64,000 nucleotides of DNA from Crossaster papposus (GCA_037893245.1 JBAIAA010000662.1:186001-250000), one strand, 5' to 3'. Counted from the first letter of the stretch, positions 1 to 20,931 are shown. Numbers and translations: made by a program. Notes: a model not told the origin generated them from the sequence alone.

Positions 1-365
1 TTTCTAGTGCAGATGTCTTACTACTCAACCACCGACCCAACGGGTACCAAGACCAAATGTTTCATAAGATGCAATTTGTGTCGGGGTGATGTATGGTGAT
101 GTCTCGTTCATCACGTTAATGCTGCGTTGAATCTAATACGCATTTATTAGTCACCTACCTACCTGATGAACATGAACCCCATCCCCCTGATGAAGGGGGA
201 GTCTGAGTGAGTCAGTAGCCCATTCAACTGTTTCCTCGTTAGCTTTAAGGTGTACAACTTGTAGAGCAGACAGTAGGCTGACGACACGATCCCTCCAGCC
301 CCTACACCACGTACCTTAGAGGAGAAAAATACACAATCAATCAGATGTTTATCCCTGCAACATTC

Positions 366-681
366 TTAACCCTCTTATGGTTTTACCTTTCAAAACCTTT
401 CAAAATCTGCTTAATGGGCAAAATGGCTATCAATAAGTATGAACCTTTCAAAACGCTCCAGAATTTGTTGCTACTGCACTACTACACCTTTCAAAACCTT
501 TTGAAAGGTATATTTTTTTTCACAAAAGTTTGTTCAGAGAGTTTTACCTTTCAAAATCTTTCATAGGTTCCTTTTGTCAGACAGCTTTCTCACTTTTCAA
601 AACCCTTTAGTCCAGAAAACTTGAAAGGTTTTGAAAGGTCTGACAGCTCTATGGTAACTGCACTATATATAGGAGGGTTAA
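366..681. repeat. TTAA-bounded element, CCTTTCAAAAC word type
   Basis: The element begins TTAACCCTCTTATGG and ends TATAGGAGGGTTAA, an inverted pair bounded by TTAA on both sides. The interior is built from the word CCTTTCAAAAC, in forward orientation on the left and mostly as its complement at the right end. Size and plan match four longer elements at 33565, 42454, 44722 and 54861, which use other words. TTAA target sites plus CCC-starting ends are typical of piggyBac-type MITEs; that assignment is inference. Confidence 0.6.
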
Positions 682-789
682 TATGTACCAGAAAATATTA
701 TGGATTTAAAAAAAGGATTTAAGAAAATCAATGGGAGTTTCTTAATAGTTTGCAAAAAGTTTGTTACTTTATACATAGGGCTTGAATGA

Positions 790-857
790 TTAACCCTAAC
801 CATCCCAAATCTTCAAATCAGTATGATTTTGCACACACCCTAGGGAGTTAGGGTTAA
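790..857. repeat. Short TTAA-CCCTAACC MITE, copy 1
   Basis: A 68-bp unit starting TTAACCCTAACC and ending GGAGTTAGGGTTAA. A diverged copy in the opposite orientation lies at 24022-24086 and shares the core CCCTAGG/GTGTGTGC/ATTTGGGA, so this is a dispersed family and not chance telomere-like sequence. Confidence 0.65.
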
Positions 858-1026
858 GGATCCAGAATGCTTTAGAGCAAAACAATCTTCTGGGTTAGGG
901 TTTAAAACAAGAGCAGCATGAGAACAAATGTGTATACCCCATGAAATCTGATTTGGAAACTGATTTGGTGATAACAACCAATTTCAAAAACTCCAATGGC
1001 TTTCTTCCACACATTCGTCTGCGTGC

Positions 1027-1196
1027 ATAAGCCTTATCGCAAATAGCCCTAGTACTAGCTGCTTGAGTGAATTTGCACAATGGATAACAAGAATTGTGGG
1101 AAGAGAAAAGGAGCAGATACTGCTCCCTTTTCCTTCCCACAGTTCTTTGTATCTATTGTGCAAATTTATTCAAGTGGTATTTGCGATAAGGCTTAT
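1027..1196. repeat. Hairpin repeat
   Basis: The left arm contains ATAAGCCTTATCGCAAATA and TTTGCACAATGGATA. The right arm returns their complements, ending in TTTGCGATAAGGCTTAT. The arms nearly meet around position 1110, so the whole 170 bp can fold on itself. It is probably a foldback MITE; I found no second copy. Confidence 0.55.
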
Positions 1197-1327
1197 TGAT
1201 ATTCTGAAGCATGTCTGGGACTTGAAATAAGAATGCTCATTACAATGTAGTGCTCTGTCAAGCCATTCATTATGCACTCATTATCACAATATCAGTTTGT
1301 AACTTTGTAGTTGGTTAATAGACTTAC

Positions 1328-1862
1328 TCCTCCACACATGCCAATCTGCCCAGATGTCTGGCGACTGCCTCTCTCCCACGGCTCCAGATGGTCTACCTGA
1401 ATTCATCAACAATTAAGATAAAGTCAAAACATTTAAGACGTTGCAGGTGAGATGGTTAGAGACTTGGTAGTTTAAGTGTCAAATTAAACAATTTTGTTTA
1501 CAATGAATCAGACTCAGCAATTTCACGTTTTAATTCCAATATTAAAAAAGGTAACTCAACTTTGCAAAACATTTACAGTTTAAGGCTAAGCAGTGTTTTC
1601 TTTTTAATTCAGTGTGTTTTGAAAAACAAAATTTTCAATGCTGCCCAAGAATCACTGCTTAAAAATTACTGCATGAAAAAACCCTAAGCTTTGCACATTT
1701 TAACATTACCCTGAAATATATCTCATCCACGACTTCGTGGTAAGTCTTCAACTTGAAGAGCTCATTCTTGAAGTAAGGCGATGACTGTATGTTGGTTAGG
1801 ATGAGAGGGTTGAGGTTCATGGAAGCTTCGTTGCCCCAGGTGGGTAGCGTGTTCTGAGGCAT
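1328..1862 (-). CDS. PRPF38B: Pre-mRNA-splicing factor 38B, 5' exons (partial)
   Basis: Two minus-strand exons: 1710-1862 (coding from the ATG at 1862; the exon itself begins near 1935 after an acceptor TTTTACAG) and 1328-1396. They read MPQNTLPTWGNEASMNLN... then LTNIQSSPYFKNELFKLKTYH... and VDHLEPWERGSRQTSGQIG-MCGG. This matches the start of the PRP38 domain of PRPF38B as I remember it; PRPF38A has a different N-terminus. The family acts in spliceosome activation within the tri-snRNP context. Both junctions are phase 0 with donors GTAATG and GTAAGT. The human protein has a longer N-terminus, so the start is likely but not certain; the reading frame stays open upstream within the exon. The rest of the PRP38 domain and the expected Arg/Ser-rich tail lie beyond the left edge. 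Confidence 0.85.
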
Positions 1863-2069
1863 GTCTAGATTGACCCTCGACCCGGTGACTGTGGTGAAGA
1901 GTTGAAGGTGTTCCCGGTGAGTTGGAAAATCAAGTCTGTAAAACACAGCAATAAACTGTTAGCGGACTAGAAAAAAGCAAATGTAGGTGAAATACGGAGG
2001 TCAATTACATTTATTTTGACCCAAAAAAGTAGGCCCCTCAATGACAATTATGAAAACCAGTCCATTGCC

Positions 2070-2873
2070 TACCCCTAGAACTCTGGGTCTCCCGACGCCC
2101 GTAGGGCGGAGCCCCATAGATAGAGAGGGTTTTTACAGGTTAACCGCCGTTAAACAATAGAAACCGTGCACAAATTCCGGGTAATAACTCCATACTGCCG
2201 CACGGTCTACCCCAAGTAAAAATTTGTATGAGTACTTTATCAACTCACCCAGCTGTGGCCAACCAAAAACCGGTCGAATCTCGGCCAATTTCTGTAAAAA
2301 AGGTGAAAACTTTGCCCGTTCCGCAAACGCGATTGTTACAAGATGGCGGATAAACTCGTGCGTAATTTCAAGCTGCAGCCGCCGCGCATTAGCCGTTTTT
2401 GAAACACAAACTTCATCTTGCCAGGCCTTATTCATACAGTTAAGCAATGCGCCGGAGGCACAGCCACAAAAGACCGAAGCCAGGGTTTGGAAAACAGCCC
2501 TGTCATCGTCGTTCAGAGAAGCCATGTGATTGGTCCGCACTGACCCCGGCCGGGGTCACGGTACCAACTGTTCATTGCATTGAACGTCCTTATCCGCCAT
2601 CTTGTAACAATCGCGTTTGCGGAACGGGCAAAGTTTTCACCTTTTTTACAGAAATTGGCCGAGATTCGACCGGTTTTTGGTTGGCCACAGCTGGGTGAGT
2701 TGATAAAGTACTCATACAAATTTTTACTTGGGGTAGACCGTGCGGCAGTATGGAGTTATTAACCGGAATTTGTGCACGGTTTCTATTGTTTAACGGCGGT
2801 TAACCTGTAAAAACCCTCTCTATCTATGGGGCTCCGCCCTACGGGCGTCGGGAGACCCAGAGTTCTAGGGGTA
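2070..2873. mobile_element. 804-bp foldback transposon with 284-bp inverted arms
   Basis: Arms 2070-2353 and 2590-2873 are inverted copies that I can tell apart at only about one base. The ends read TACCCCTAGAACTCTGGG. A direct repeat TCCATTGCC flanks both sides (2061-2069 and 2874-2882), a 9-bp target duplication. Long terminal inverted repeats with a 9-bp duplication point to a Mutator-like (MULE) foldback element; P or hAT types (8 bp) are alternatives. The 236-bp spacer carries no recognised gene. It sits in the PRPF38B-KIFAP3 intergenic region. The near-identical arms argue for a young insertion. Confidence 0.8.
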
Positions 2874-2882
2874 TCCATTGCC

Positions 2883-4061
2883 TTGGCAGTGGTAGCAGAT
2901 ATTTAGCTACTTTTAGTAAACGTTATTGAGCTGTCGCCCATAAATAGGTTCGATGTAGGTTCGATGTCGGCTCGCGACACGTTTTTTTTTATACTTTTTT
3001 CTTTCCAAAAAAGCAAGATTTGCTTCTATAAAAAAAAAGGAATGTTGCACTTGCAAGTTGCAGGTTGCAATCTGACGCTGTTTTTTTCTTCATATATCAT
3101 CTTGATGAAGGTCAATCTGTGTAAAAATGTTGAAAAGACATGAATCTCTCAACTGCTGAAGTAGCGTCAATTTCTTTGAGAATTTCCAACCGGCGAGTAA
3201 TTCTGATGTAGGGCACAGTTTGTGTTAAATAAATATCGCCCATTTTCCTAGTGTTTCGTCCGTTTACCAATATTTACAGTACTGTACCGCTCACCTTTAA
3301 TAATGCATGAAGCATGTGAAGCATGATTGTACATACACTATGTACATGTACATCCATAGGGTACGTATTTACATGGATTTAGTATCATACTCAATGTAAG
3401 TGAGCGGTTCTGTACATGTAGTGTCGGAAATACAAGAATAAAGTTAAACAGTTTGGATAAGATTATAAAGACGAAACTGAACACGTTCTGCCGTTCACAA
3501 TTTTATATTTCTTCTAATAACCTACCAAAATATTGGCGGACGCCGTTCAGTACACAACACTGAGTACTTTCTGTAAAGTCACAAAGAATGTTTCACAGCA
3601 AGCTTATTCTGCAAGTGCTAGGCCGTTCTGCGTTGAAAGAACGTTTTCGTGGTGGTTTTTTTTACGCACGGATATGAGCGAGCGCGAGCGAGCGTGGTAT
3701 GGTATCAGCAGCAACTCGGCCCCAAACCAATTCAGACCCAGGTCAACTCGACTCCAAGTCAACTCGTACCCAACTTTATACCAGATTTTGTATGCAAATT
3801 TTTCCAAAGGGGCCGAGTTGACTTGGGGCTGAGTTGAGTCGAAAGCAGCTAGCAGCAGCGCATTACAATTCACTGGTTCTCAATTCTCAAGTAATACAGT
3901 ATAAACATATAAAAAGATAAAGGCCGGGTACCAGTGTGTAATGTAAATTCCAATCGTAGCTAGCTGCACGAAAAACGTGACGTAACGTTATCGTTAGGTC
4001 ATCAAGTTCATTATTCTTATTCATTTTTATAATAGTTAGATTGTTCGAAAGACACGCAGCA
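2883..4061. other. PRPF38B-KIFAP3 intergenic region
   Basis: The two genes are transcribed away from each other, so both promoters should lie in the interval 1936-4061. I see no TATA-type element that I would defend. Around 3713-3838 there is a small inverted motif pair (CAACTCGGCCCCAA and TTGGGGCTGAGTTGAG) of unknown meaning. Confidence 0.4.
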
Positions 4062-13539
<9,478 letters not shown>

Positions 13540-13756
13540 AAAGAGTTGGGTTAGTTTAGGAAGGTCATCTATGGGTCAAAGTTCAAAGTTAAAAATTCCA
13601 TTGGAAAATAAGGGTTTCTCAGTTCTAATGAACTATGTATTCAAAATAACAATTGTTGATTAATTCAAATTCAACGGCAAAACAGTACCTGATAGTGTCG
13701 CTTGATAGTCATTAAATGTTGGTTTTAGGATAAACTATCTTGTAAGAAAATCACCC

Positions 13757-13970
13757 GGCACCAATTTCATAATGCTGCTAAGCACAAAAACGTGCTTGGC
13801 ATGAATAATTTTCCTTGGCAAAAAACGGGGTTACAATTCAAATGTTCAGGTGATGTTTATCGTTTGTGACTGGTATTAAGCTGTTTTTGCTGGTAACCTG
13901 TTTTTATTGAGCAAGACATTTTTGTGCTTAGCAAATTTATGTGCTTACATGTTTTATGAAATTGCCCCCT
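13757..13970. repeat. GGCCAATTTCAT MITE (family E), copy 1
   Basis: The ends carry CCAATTTCATAATGCTGCT and TTTTATGAAATTGCCCC, with CTTGGCAAAAA and GCTGGTAACCTG blocks inside. Further copies are at 17037, 34516, 46256 and 61454. It lies immediately downstream of KIFAP3. Confidence 0.7.
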
Positions 13971-14017
13971 GTATGGGTGCGAGTTATCAGTATTGGTGGC
14001 AAGTTTCCCATATTGCA

Positions 14018-15165
14018 GTTATGGTAATTGGTTCCAGGGCTAAACTGAATTGTATTGATGATTTTAATGTAACTGTTAGTGGTAATATCTTAAAACGTGT
14101 TAAGGTTACCAAGTGCCTTGGTCTGTTAATAGATGAGGAATTACGTTGGAACGAACAAGTTGAGAAGGTTACTAAATCTGTTCAGTCTAAGCTAGGTATG
14201 CTTCGAAGGGTCAAACCTTATGTTCCTACTGAATCTTTGATGCTTCTTTACAATTCTTTTGTTCAACCTCATTTTGATTATTGTGCTCAGATTTGGTCAA
14301 ACAGATTCCAAATGCATACTTACAAACTTGAGAAACTTCAGAAACGGGCTGCGAGAATTATCTTGAGTAAGGATTACAGTACTCCGTCAACTGAATTATT
14401 TTGTGAACTCAAATGGATGCCCTTAAGACAACGTTTTGTTTACCACCGTGCTGTATTAATGTATAAATGCATGAATAATTTGGCACCAGTTTATCTGATG
14501 GATGATTTAATTCAAACTAATCAGGTTCACAATTACAACACTCGGCATGCTTCGAATTCACTGGTGGTTCCTAAGTTTAGGACTGAATGTCTAAGACTAA
14601 GCCCTTTTTTCACGGGGATTTCTGTGTGGAATAACCTGGACCAGTCTGTAAAACTGGCTCCGTCACTTGACATCTTTAAATCGTCCATGAAAGTGTTCCT
14701 CCAAGGGTCTTAGTACGTTTGGAGTGCGTTGTTCTTTTCTTATGCTTTTTTTGGCATTGTCTTGTGTTTTGTATTTTGATGTCTTTTATTTTTGTTCCAT
14801 TCTTGTTTTGGTATTTGTATGTTTTTCAATTTACATATTTTTAAAAATGTATTTTAAAATTCATTATTTTAGTTTCATATGTTGGTGGTGTTATTTTTCT
14901 TTAATCTTGTTTTTTCTTTTTTTTCTTTTTTCTTGTACGTCTTTACTTCTTACGTAACCTTTTAACTTATACCTTTTAAATTGTCTTTTAAATCATGTTT
15001 TTAGGTATTTGTACGTTTTTACCTTTTACTTCACCTTTTAATTATAATGTTATTGTATACTTTTCATTGTTTATAAGTCAGGGCCCTATGGGAGACCACC
15101 TTAGGGTGAATAGGTTATACCCTGGATAAATATGAGAAATAAATAAATAAAATAAATAAATATTG
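14018..15165 (+). mobile_element. 5'-truncated LINE, reverse-transcriptase C-terminal part
   Basis: An open frame from about 14018 to 14713 encodes the thumb and C-terminal part of a non-LTR reverse transcriptase. Typical landmarks are VTKCLGLLIDEELRWNEQV, YNSFVQPHFDYCAQIWS, LEKLQKRAARIILS and YKCMNNLAPVYL. The catalytic palm with its YADD-type motif is missing, so the copy is dead on arrival. A T-rich 3' UTR of about 450 bp ends in AAATA-type repeats near 15130-15165 in place of a poly-A tail. The clade is probably CR1/L2-like, from the general look of the C-terminus. The coding frame is intact over about 230 residues, so the insertion is fairly recent. Confidence 0.8.
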
Positions 15166-15352
15166 TAGACTTTTGGTTCATGTCCCCGTTACCTTGGTAA
15201 TTTGTCATTTAAGTAACAATAAGAATGAATTGTATTGGTTGGGTAGGTAGATTGGATTGCATCAGAAATATAAAGTCATAGATGCAAATACAAAATGTAG
15301 ACCAAAATTCTCATAAAGTAAACAACATTGTGCATAGAAAAGGTGTATGGAC

Positions 15353-15595
15353 TTAACCAGTTCGCGCCGGGATTATTTTAACATCGCCGAGCCCACGGGC
15401 GGGATTATTTTTAACGAAACTTGATCCGAAGCGTGTTCAGGCTGATAGTGCCGGGAAGCACACCCACGCATTTCCGGCCTTGCCCGCTGCTGACATACAT
15501 TTCCGAACTTGAACTTGGTGTGTTTAAGCGTCATCCGTTTTGAATCTGGGGAAATTTTTTGCGTTTATATACGTCATCCGGCGCGAACTGGTTAA
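15353..15595 (+). repeat. TTAA-bounded MITE, family B, copy 1
   Basis: Starts TTAACCAGTTCGCGCCGG and ends CCGGCGCGAACTGGTTAA, about 243 bp. It shares its right TTAA with the next element. Confidence 0.85.
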
Positions 15596-15937
15596 AGGTA
15601 GTAAACACCATTTGCAAACATCCAACAACTAAATTACTAAATTATTATGAAATACCTTACTTGATTGTAATGTGTTTTTTTAAATTAATTGCCGGCCGGC
15701 AATTGTAAAAACCTGACTGTTTTCAAACACTGCACCTATTTTATTGAATTCGTCTGAAGGAAGTCAAGGAACCAGACTGCAAGAAAAGCACGTTTTTCTT
15801 GGTTTTTCCAGCTTCTATAAACACAAAACTTTCAACAGGTCAGCGTAACATTGTTTACTATAAAATTTGAATCCCCTTACCCATCCATTTTTTTAATTAC
15901 AGCCAAGGCAAATGGTGTATACATGTAGTACCTTTAA
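15592..15937 (+). repeat. TTAA-bounded MITE, family C
   Basis: Starts TTAAAGGTAGTAAACACCAT and ends ATGGTGTATACATGTAGTAC before CTTTAA. It is wedged exactly between two family B copies and shares a TTAA with each. Relatives lie at 28826, 32090, 36369 and 59289. Confidence 0.8.
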
Positions 15938-16175
15938 CCAGTTCGCGCCGGGATTATTTTAACAACGCCGAGCCGACGGGCGGGATTATTTTTAACGAAA
16001 CTCGATCCGAAGCGTGTTCAGGCTGATAGTGCCAAGAAGCACACCCACGCATTTCCGGCCTTGCGCGCTGCTGACGTACATTTCCGAACTTGAACTTGGC
16101 GTGTTTATGCGTCATCCGTTTTGAATTTCGGGAAATTTTAGCGTTTATATACGTCATCCGGCGCGAACTGGTTAA
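15934..16175 (+). repeat. TTAA-bounded MITE, family B, copy 2
   Basis: Same orientation as, and close to identical with, the copy at 15353, with perfect CCAGTTCGCGCCGG ends and TTAA on both sides. Confidence 0.85.
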
Positions 16176-17030
16176 AGAGTGTGCCCATTTGAACAGTGAC
16201 ATCATAATATCTACAAATTATCTTCCTATTGTCTGTGTAGGTCAACATATTGACATGCATTACGAGGCATTTTGTATTCATCATGTTAGTGTGTATATTT
16301 AATTACAATTCTCTGTATATTTTGTGCCATAATGTCGTTTGCATGAAAATCCACGATTGTACATTTTTGTTTGTCCAATTTGCAATTTATTTATTTATTG
16401 TAAATAATTTCTTGCATGTTTCATGCATGATGTGTGCTTTGTCAAATAAATTTGTTGAACAAAACTGACAACTGTCTCTGCTGTTTTCAAGCAAGTTTAA
16501 TACTCTTATAATAACCATATTTCCTCCTAGATTAGTTTATCGATTATTGGCTTCACAAAACAAATACACATGTACTTTTTTCTTGAAATGTGTCAATATC
16601 ATTATTTTTTTATTAGACGTCTTATCAAAGAAGAGGCGAAACCACCAACTTAACTATCGAATGATATTCAATAAAAATGATACAGTTCCTGACATAATTA
16701 ATTAAAAGGCGGGATATCCTCCTACCCTTGTATTGCAAGGAGCTTGTTATGTAGTGGTTGAAGGGACAAGATTGGCTCATAGTTACTTTGGAATATAAGG
16801 GATGAGAGTCGAGAACAATTAGCTAGGAGAAGAGTTCGATCTAATTAAACCACTTGCTACCTAACCTCAGACTGTAGACAAGAAAGAAAGAAGAAACTTG
16901 GCTTTGGTAAACATATATAAACCGCTTTGGTAAAAACGCTATTACTAATAGCGACAGGAAAGGGCATGTGTTCCAATTGCATTTGCCGTGGAAATTTAAA
17001 GAGGGGTATATAATTCGTCATATTTGACCA
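16176..17030. other. Intergenic, no gene seen
   Basis: AT-rich sequence with many stops in all frames. I recognise no gene or repeat. Confidence 0.5.
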
Positions 17031-17036
17031 CATACC

Positions 17037-17263
17037 AGGGGCCAATTTCACAGAGCTGCTAAGCATGACAATTTGTTCTTGGCAAAAACAAGGTTACAGA
17101 CCAAATTTTTACCTGATCTTTATTGTTCTGGATTGATAATCAGCTTTTTTTTTGCTTGGCATGAAAAACACATAATTTTGGCTGGTAACCTGTTTTCGAA
17201 TGAGCAAGACTTTTTTGTGCTAAGCATTTGTTTTTGCTTAGCAGCTCTATGAAATTGGCCCCA
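17037..17263. repeat. Family E MITE, copy 2
   Basis: The ends GGGGCCAATTTCACAGAGCT and AGCTCTATGAAATTGGCCCC are near-perfect complements. This is the best-preserved copy of the family here. Confidence 0.8.
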
Positions 17264-18369
17264 GCACCTGGGACGTACACGCATGAAGTGAATAGTGACT
17301 CATTAATAACCTCGTTAACCCTTACATTAACAATCATTAGTTGCTATTGGTTACCTTCTGGTCTCATTTCCCTCCAGGATATGCCAGACATCCGTGTAAT
17401 GTCAAATCCATATACCATGAACACGTCTTAATTTTAATGGGACGTACGACGCCAAAATGGTTAATGGTTTGAACTTTTTACGACTATCAAGGTGGATTTT
17501 ATATTTTATTTTGGGCTCCACCCACGGTCTTTCCTCTGGTTATTTTTGTCTAGCAATGAATTAGCTTTTTGGTAACAAATTTAAAATGACCTGGTATTCA
17601 GGTTTGTTTTGTTTATAAGGTGTAGGCCTCGGCTTCAGGAGTAAATACTACTTTACAGATTTTCCCAGTTTTAAAACCTTAACACTTCTGAACTTATTAA
17701 AAAATATTCCGATAATTCCCAAACAATCCCATAATCTTAGTTTAATTTTTTTTTTAAACACTATGAAATTTACTTGATGGTATGGAAATAATATGGAATT
17801 ATATATAATTATCGATCATGAATAAAAATTATAATTAGCATACTTAACTTTTCTTTTGAGTTATTACCTTATATATATACATGTAGTTGTTAATGTTAAT
17901 TAATAATTTCAAATATTTTAAATACACATATAACCTATAACGTATGGAGATCGTATCAACCCTAGGATGACAGCTTAGAATGAGTTTTTTCGGCGGGCGG
18001 ATGTTCGAAATAATTAACCGCATCCTACCAGATTTGTTTCACTTTGTCGTAGGTCTAACAAATCTGTCACAAAATTGACTCTTGTCTCACCGCTCGTTAT
18101 TTAGAGTATTTTAAAGCTTATACATCATTTTCATCAAAAATACAACCAAACCGTACAAGTCATCTAAAAAGTAACTTTCATTACGAAATTTCATTACAAA
18201 ACATTTATCAAACTTTGAGGTCCTGCCCCAATAATAAGCCGCACGCACACTTCTAATCTATAGTCTACTGTGCACTACGTGCTTCAGACGCGAGTTCCGC
18301 TTTGCGTGCTCACCGAGTTGGAATTGGAGTTTTAGTTTTACACATTGGCAAATGTTACCCGTCACTTGT
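17264..18369. other. Intergenic, 3' side of the TMEM121-like gene
   Basis: AT-rich and without a defensible gene. The 3' UTR of the minus-strand gene at 18370 should lie here. Confidence 0.5.
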
Positions 18370-19380
18370 TCAGTCTTTGTTGATACGAACCACCATGCCA
18401 AGTTCTAGCAGGGGCCGGTCTCTCTTAACAGTCTTTGTACACTGAGGCATAACAGTGACAAGGTCCAGCAATGCTCGGACCACCATCAGCAGATTCTTAG
18501 TGAGAAAGACAGAAGCCGTTATACCCTTGTGTAGCCACAGATTAAATCTGATAGCAAAGAATGGGATGTCCACCAGAAGTAGGAAGAGAACTGATTTGAG
18601 GAGGAAAGCGCCCTCCCAGTGACTGACTTCTTCCTCCGACGAGTCTCTTCTGTCCTTGTTCTTCTTCTTTTTTTTGGACTTGGGAGGGTTTGGGAAGCGA
18701 GGTTTCTTGGCTGCCAGGTAACGAAGTGCAAACAGCGGGGCGGTCGGTATGATGAAACAGATGCAGCCGAATGCCACGATGGCTGAACGGACGTGGAAGG
18801 ATAAGATGTGTTTGACATCTCCTGTTACGATCATGTCAAGGAGGTCGGCGCTGTCAAGCGTGGCCAAGCTAGCCATGATGCCAAGCTTCTGTACTTGCAG
18901 TTTATACTCGTGGCTCTCCACCCCTTCGTGATGGCTGTACGCAAGCAAGAGAAACAAAATGGCCGATAAGGAGACGGTGATCTTCAAGACGATGGGACTG
19001 AACATGCCTTCGTGAATCCCCGTCACGTCGATGTTGTGTATGATGCGGATGACCTTAGCAACAAAGACGCAGGCGTAGATGAGCCAGCAGGAGTAGGCGA
19101 AGGGGAACTCATAAAAGAGATCCTGTTTGGTTTTAGGGAGAGGGTGGATTGGTTGACCGGCGTTTCGGCGGGAAACGATAAAGGCTGACACCCAGAAGAT
19201 GAAGACGAAGGCATCGATGATAATCCATACATAACCTCGCCTGAATCCAGTCCCCTGCCCGTAATGGATTAAGACGTGATCCAGGAAAGCTGATTGCCCA
19301 GCTAGCACCACGAGACAGAGTAACTTCACCCCGATGTCAGCCACAAGACCTCGCACTTTTTCACTGGTACTGGTACTCAT
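18370..19380 (-). CDS. TMEM121-family multi-pass membrane protein, intronless
   Basis: A single 336-residue frame starting MSTSTSEKVRGLVADIG. Hydrophobic stretches near residues 15-35, 48-67, 93-115, 128-148, 197-222, 262-283 and 288-310 suggest about seven membrane segments. A Lys-rich linker (SKKKKKNKDRRDSSEEE) lies around residues 230-250, between the fifth and sixth. I place it in the TMEM121/CECR6 ('hole') family by two patterns I recall in human TMEM121: LD-x-LDLLDM (here LDSADLLDM) and SAIFVGKNVV (here ASVFLTKNLL), each at the matching place. The molecular role of this family is poorly known. The gene is head-to-head with NTMT1, about 1.5 kb away. The lack of introns among intron-rich neighbours could mean an old retrocopy; the frame is intact with no poly-A trace. 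Specific paralogue not assigned. Confidence 0.75.
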   Translation of the reverse strand: MSTSTSEKVRGLVADIGVKLLCLVVLAGQSAFLDHVLIHYGQGTGFRRGYVWIIIDAFVFIFWVSAFIVSRRNAGQPIHPLPKTKQDLFYEFPFAYSCWLIYACVFVAKVIRIIHNIDVTGIHEGMFSPIVLKITVSLSAILFLLLAYSHHEGVESHEYKLQVQKLGIMASLATLDSADLLDMIVTGDVKHILSFHVRSAIVAFGCICFIIPTAPLFALRYLAAKKPRFPNPPKSKKKKKNKDRRDSSEEEVSHWEGAFLLKSVLFLLLVDIPFFAIRFNLWLHKGITASVFLTKNLLMVVRALLDLVTVMPQCTKTVKRDRPLLELGMVVRINKD

Positions 19381-20931
19381 CTTGGGTTCTAAGTCAGTCG
19401 GCAGAATCGCAACTGAAGTTTAGCAATGTTTTATCATAATAAATGTCGAAACCGTCTTAAGATCCAAATATACGACTGTGGAATCTCAGCGTATAAAAAC
19501 TCGAGTATTTTTAGAATGTTAAAGTTATTTTTAGTCCCGTAGGTTTATTTAAAGTGCTCTGATGAGTCTTTATCTTACTAGTTCGGAATGACGCACGATT
19601 CCGTGTCCTGGGATGGGATCCAAAATCATGGATCAATGCCTGTGCCTGGACTTATAATGTGGTTCCGTCTTAAGTTAGCTGTTTAAACAAGATTACAGTC
19701 TCCTTTTCCAAGTCATGGCCGGCTAAAACAAGACACAAAAGTCTCTCCTTTAGGATTTTCAGGCTACTTATTGACAATTTTTTCCACATGTCATTCTTGC
19801 TGTCACCACATTATGTTGAAGCTGATGTATTCCTCCGGTCTCGACTAGAACTTCAAATGAATAAAATGACAAAGCAGATGATTCGCCATCAGGAATTCAT
19901 TCTCTCCAACACTGAAGTGAAAGAAGCTTGAACAAAAGTCGCCGACAACAGCTAGATATCACAGCTAAAATCATCGACCGTGATCCAGTTACCATCTGCA
20001 GTTATACGGCCAAGTATTATGGCCTACTTCTGAACTCTTTACAACAAAAGTTATACGGAGATTTTGTACTGTGAACCAACACGTCGATGTACTGTTAGAG
20101 TGTATTCCGGCCTAAACACAGGAGAAACTTCCCCTATGGTGGGGAGGACCGTGGAGAGGGGTCAGGGGGACGCTAAAGCAAAGTAGTGACTTCCTGATCT
20201 TAGTACGCTAGCGGATGGTGACGTGTTCATGAATGGGGGTCTTGTACCAATGCCCACCGTGCTATGAGTCAGGTGAATTTACCGGTTAACTAAATCTAAC
20301 TTATTTATGCAATTAATTATGGCAATGGTTGAATAAAGCTTCTTTAACTTTGTTTGCATATGTATATTTTCAATTCGGGTAGGCCCTATATTGCAGCCAA
20401 AGCATAATATTTCAATGGTCATTGGAAATTGACCATATTTTGGCTTTTTTATTGTCCAAATATTTTCGACAAGTTGGTTTTTATAAGCAGAACATGTAGG
20501 CTAGGCCTACATGTGTATTTTGAAAATAAAGCAGAACACGTTTGAACAATCTGATGAAACTAGTGTTTCCATTGATGAACATCATATCCTAATTTGCAGA
20601 AAACGTGTTTTTTATTATTAAAATTATTATGATCATGATAGGGTGTCAGACCATCCATTAATTTTTAATTTGTTAAGTCATTTCTTTAAGAATTTGTTTT
20701 ATCCTTAATTCTGAAAAATTTGAAATGTTTGAACAATTTGCCGCTCCATACATTGCCATCGAAATCGACCCAGTCTGGTAACTCAGTGTTCAACGCAAAC
20801 ATAGCGAATGCGTTATTGGAACCAGACTCAAATCCCGCGCTTTATTTTTTAATCACGTCTTGACATGCGGTATTATTTTTTAGATACAAGATGACAGATT
20901 TATCTGTTTTTGAGAAATAAAACCAATTATC
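19381..20931. other. Shared upstream region of TMEM121-like gene and NTMT1
   Basis: The two genes diverge from here. No other gene is visible. Confidence 0.5.

Larger units (their letters stand above)
1..1327. other. Non-coding left edge, inside or downstream of PRPF38B
   Basis: No exon could be supported here. The next expected PRPF38B exon is not visible, so this stretch is probably an intron of that minus-strand gene. It holds a TTAA-bounded element (366-681), a 68-bp relative (790-857) and a hairpin (1027-1196), listed separately. Confidence 0.5.

Noticed and set aside
2133-2540. 135-codon minus-strand gene
   Set aside because: It spans the foldback arm and spacer, part of it is mirrored in the other arm, and I recognise no family. 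Kept only as a note under the transposon.
13907-14017. N-terminal part of the LINE frame as LINE sequence
   Set aside because: The first third of the open frame falls in a family E MITE and flanking DNA; LINE-like sequence begins only near 14018.
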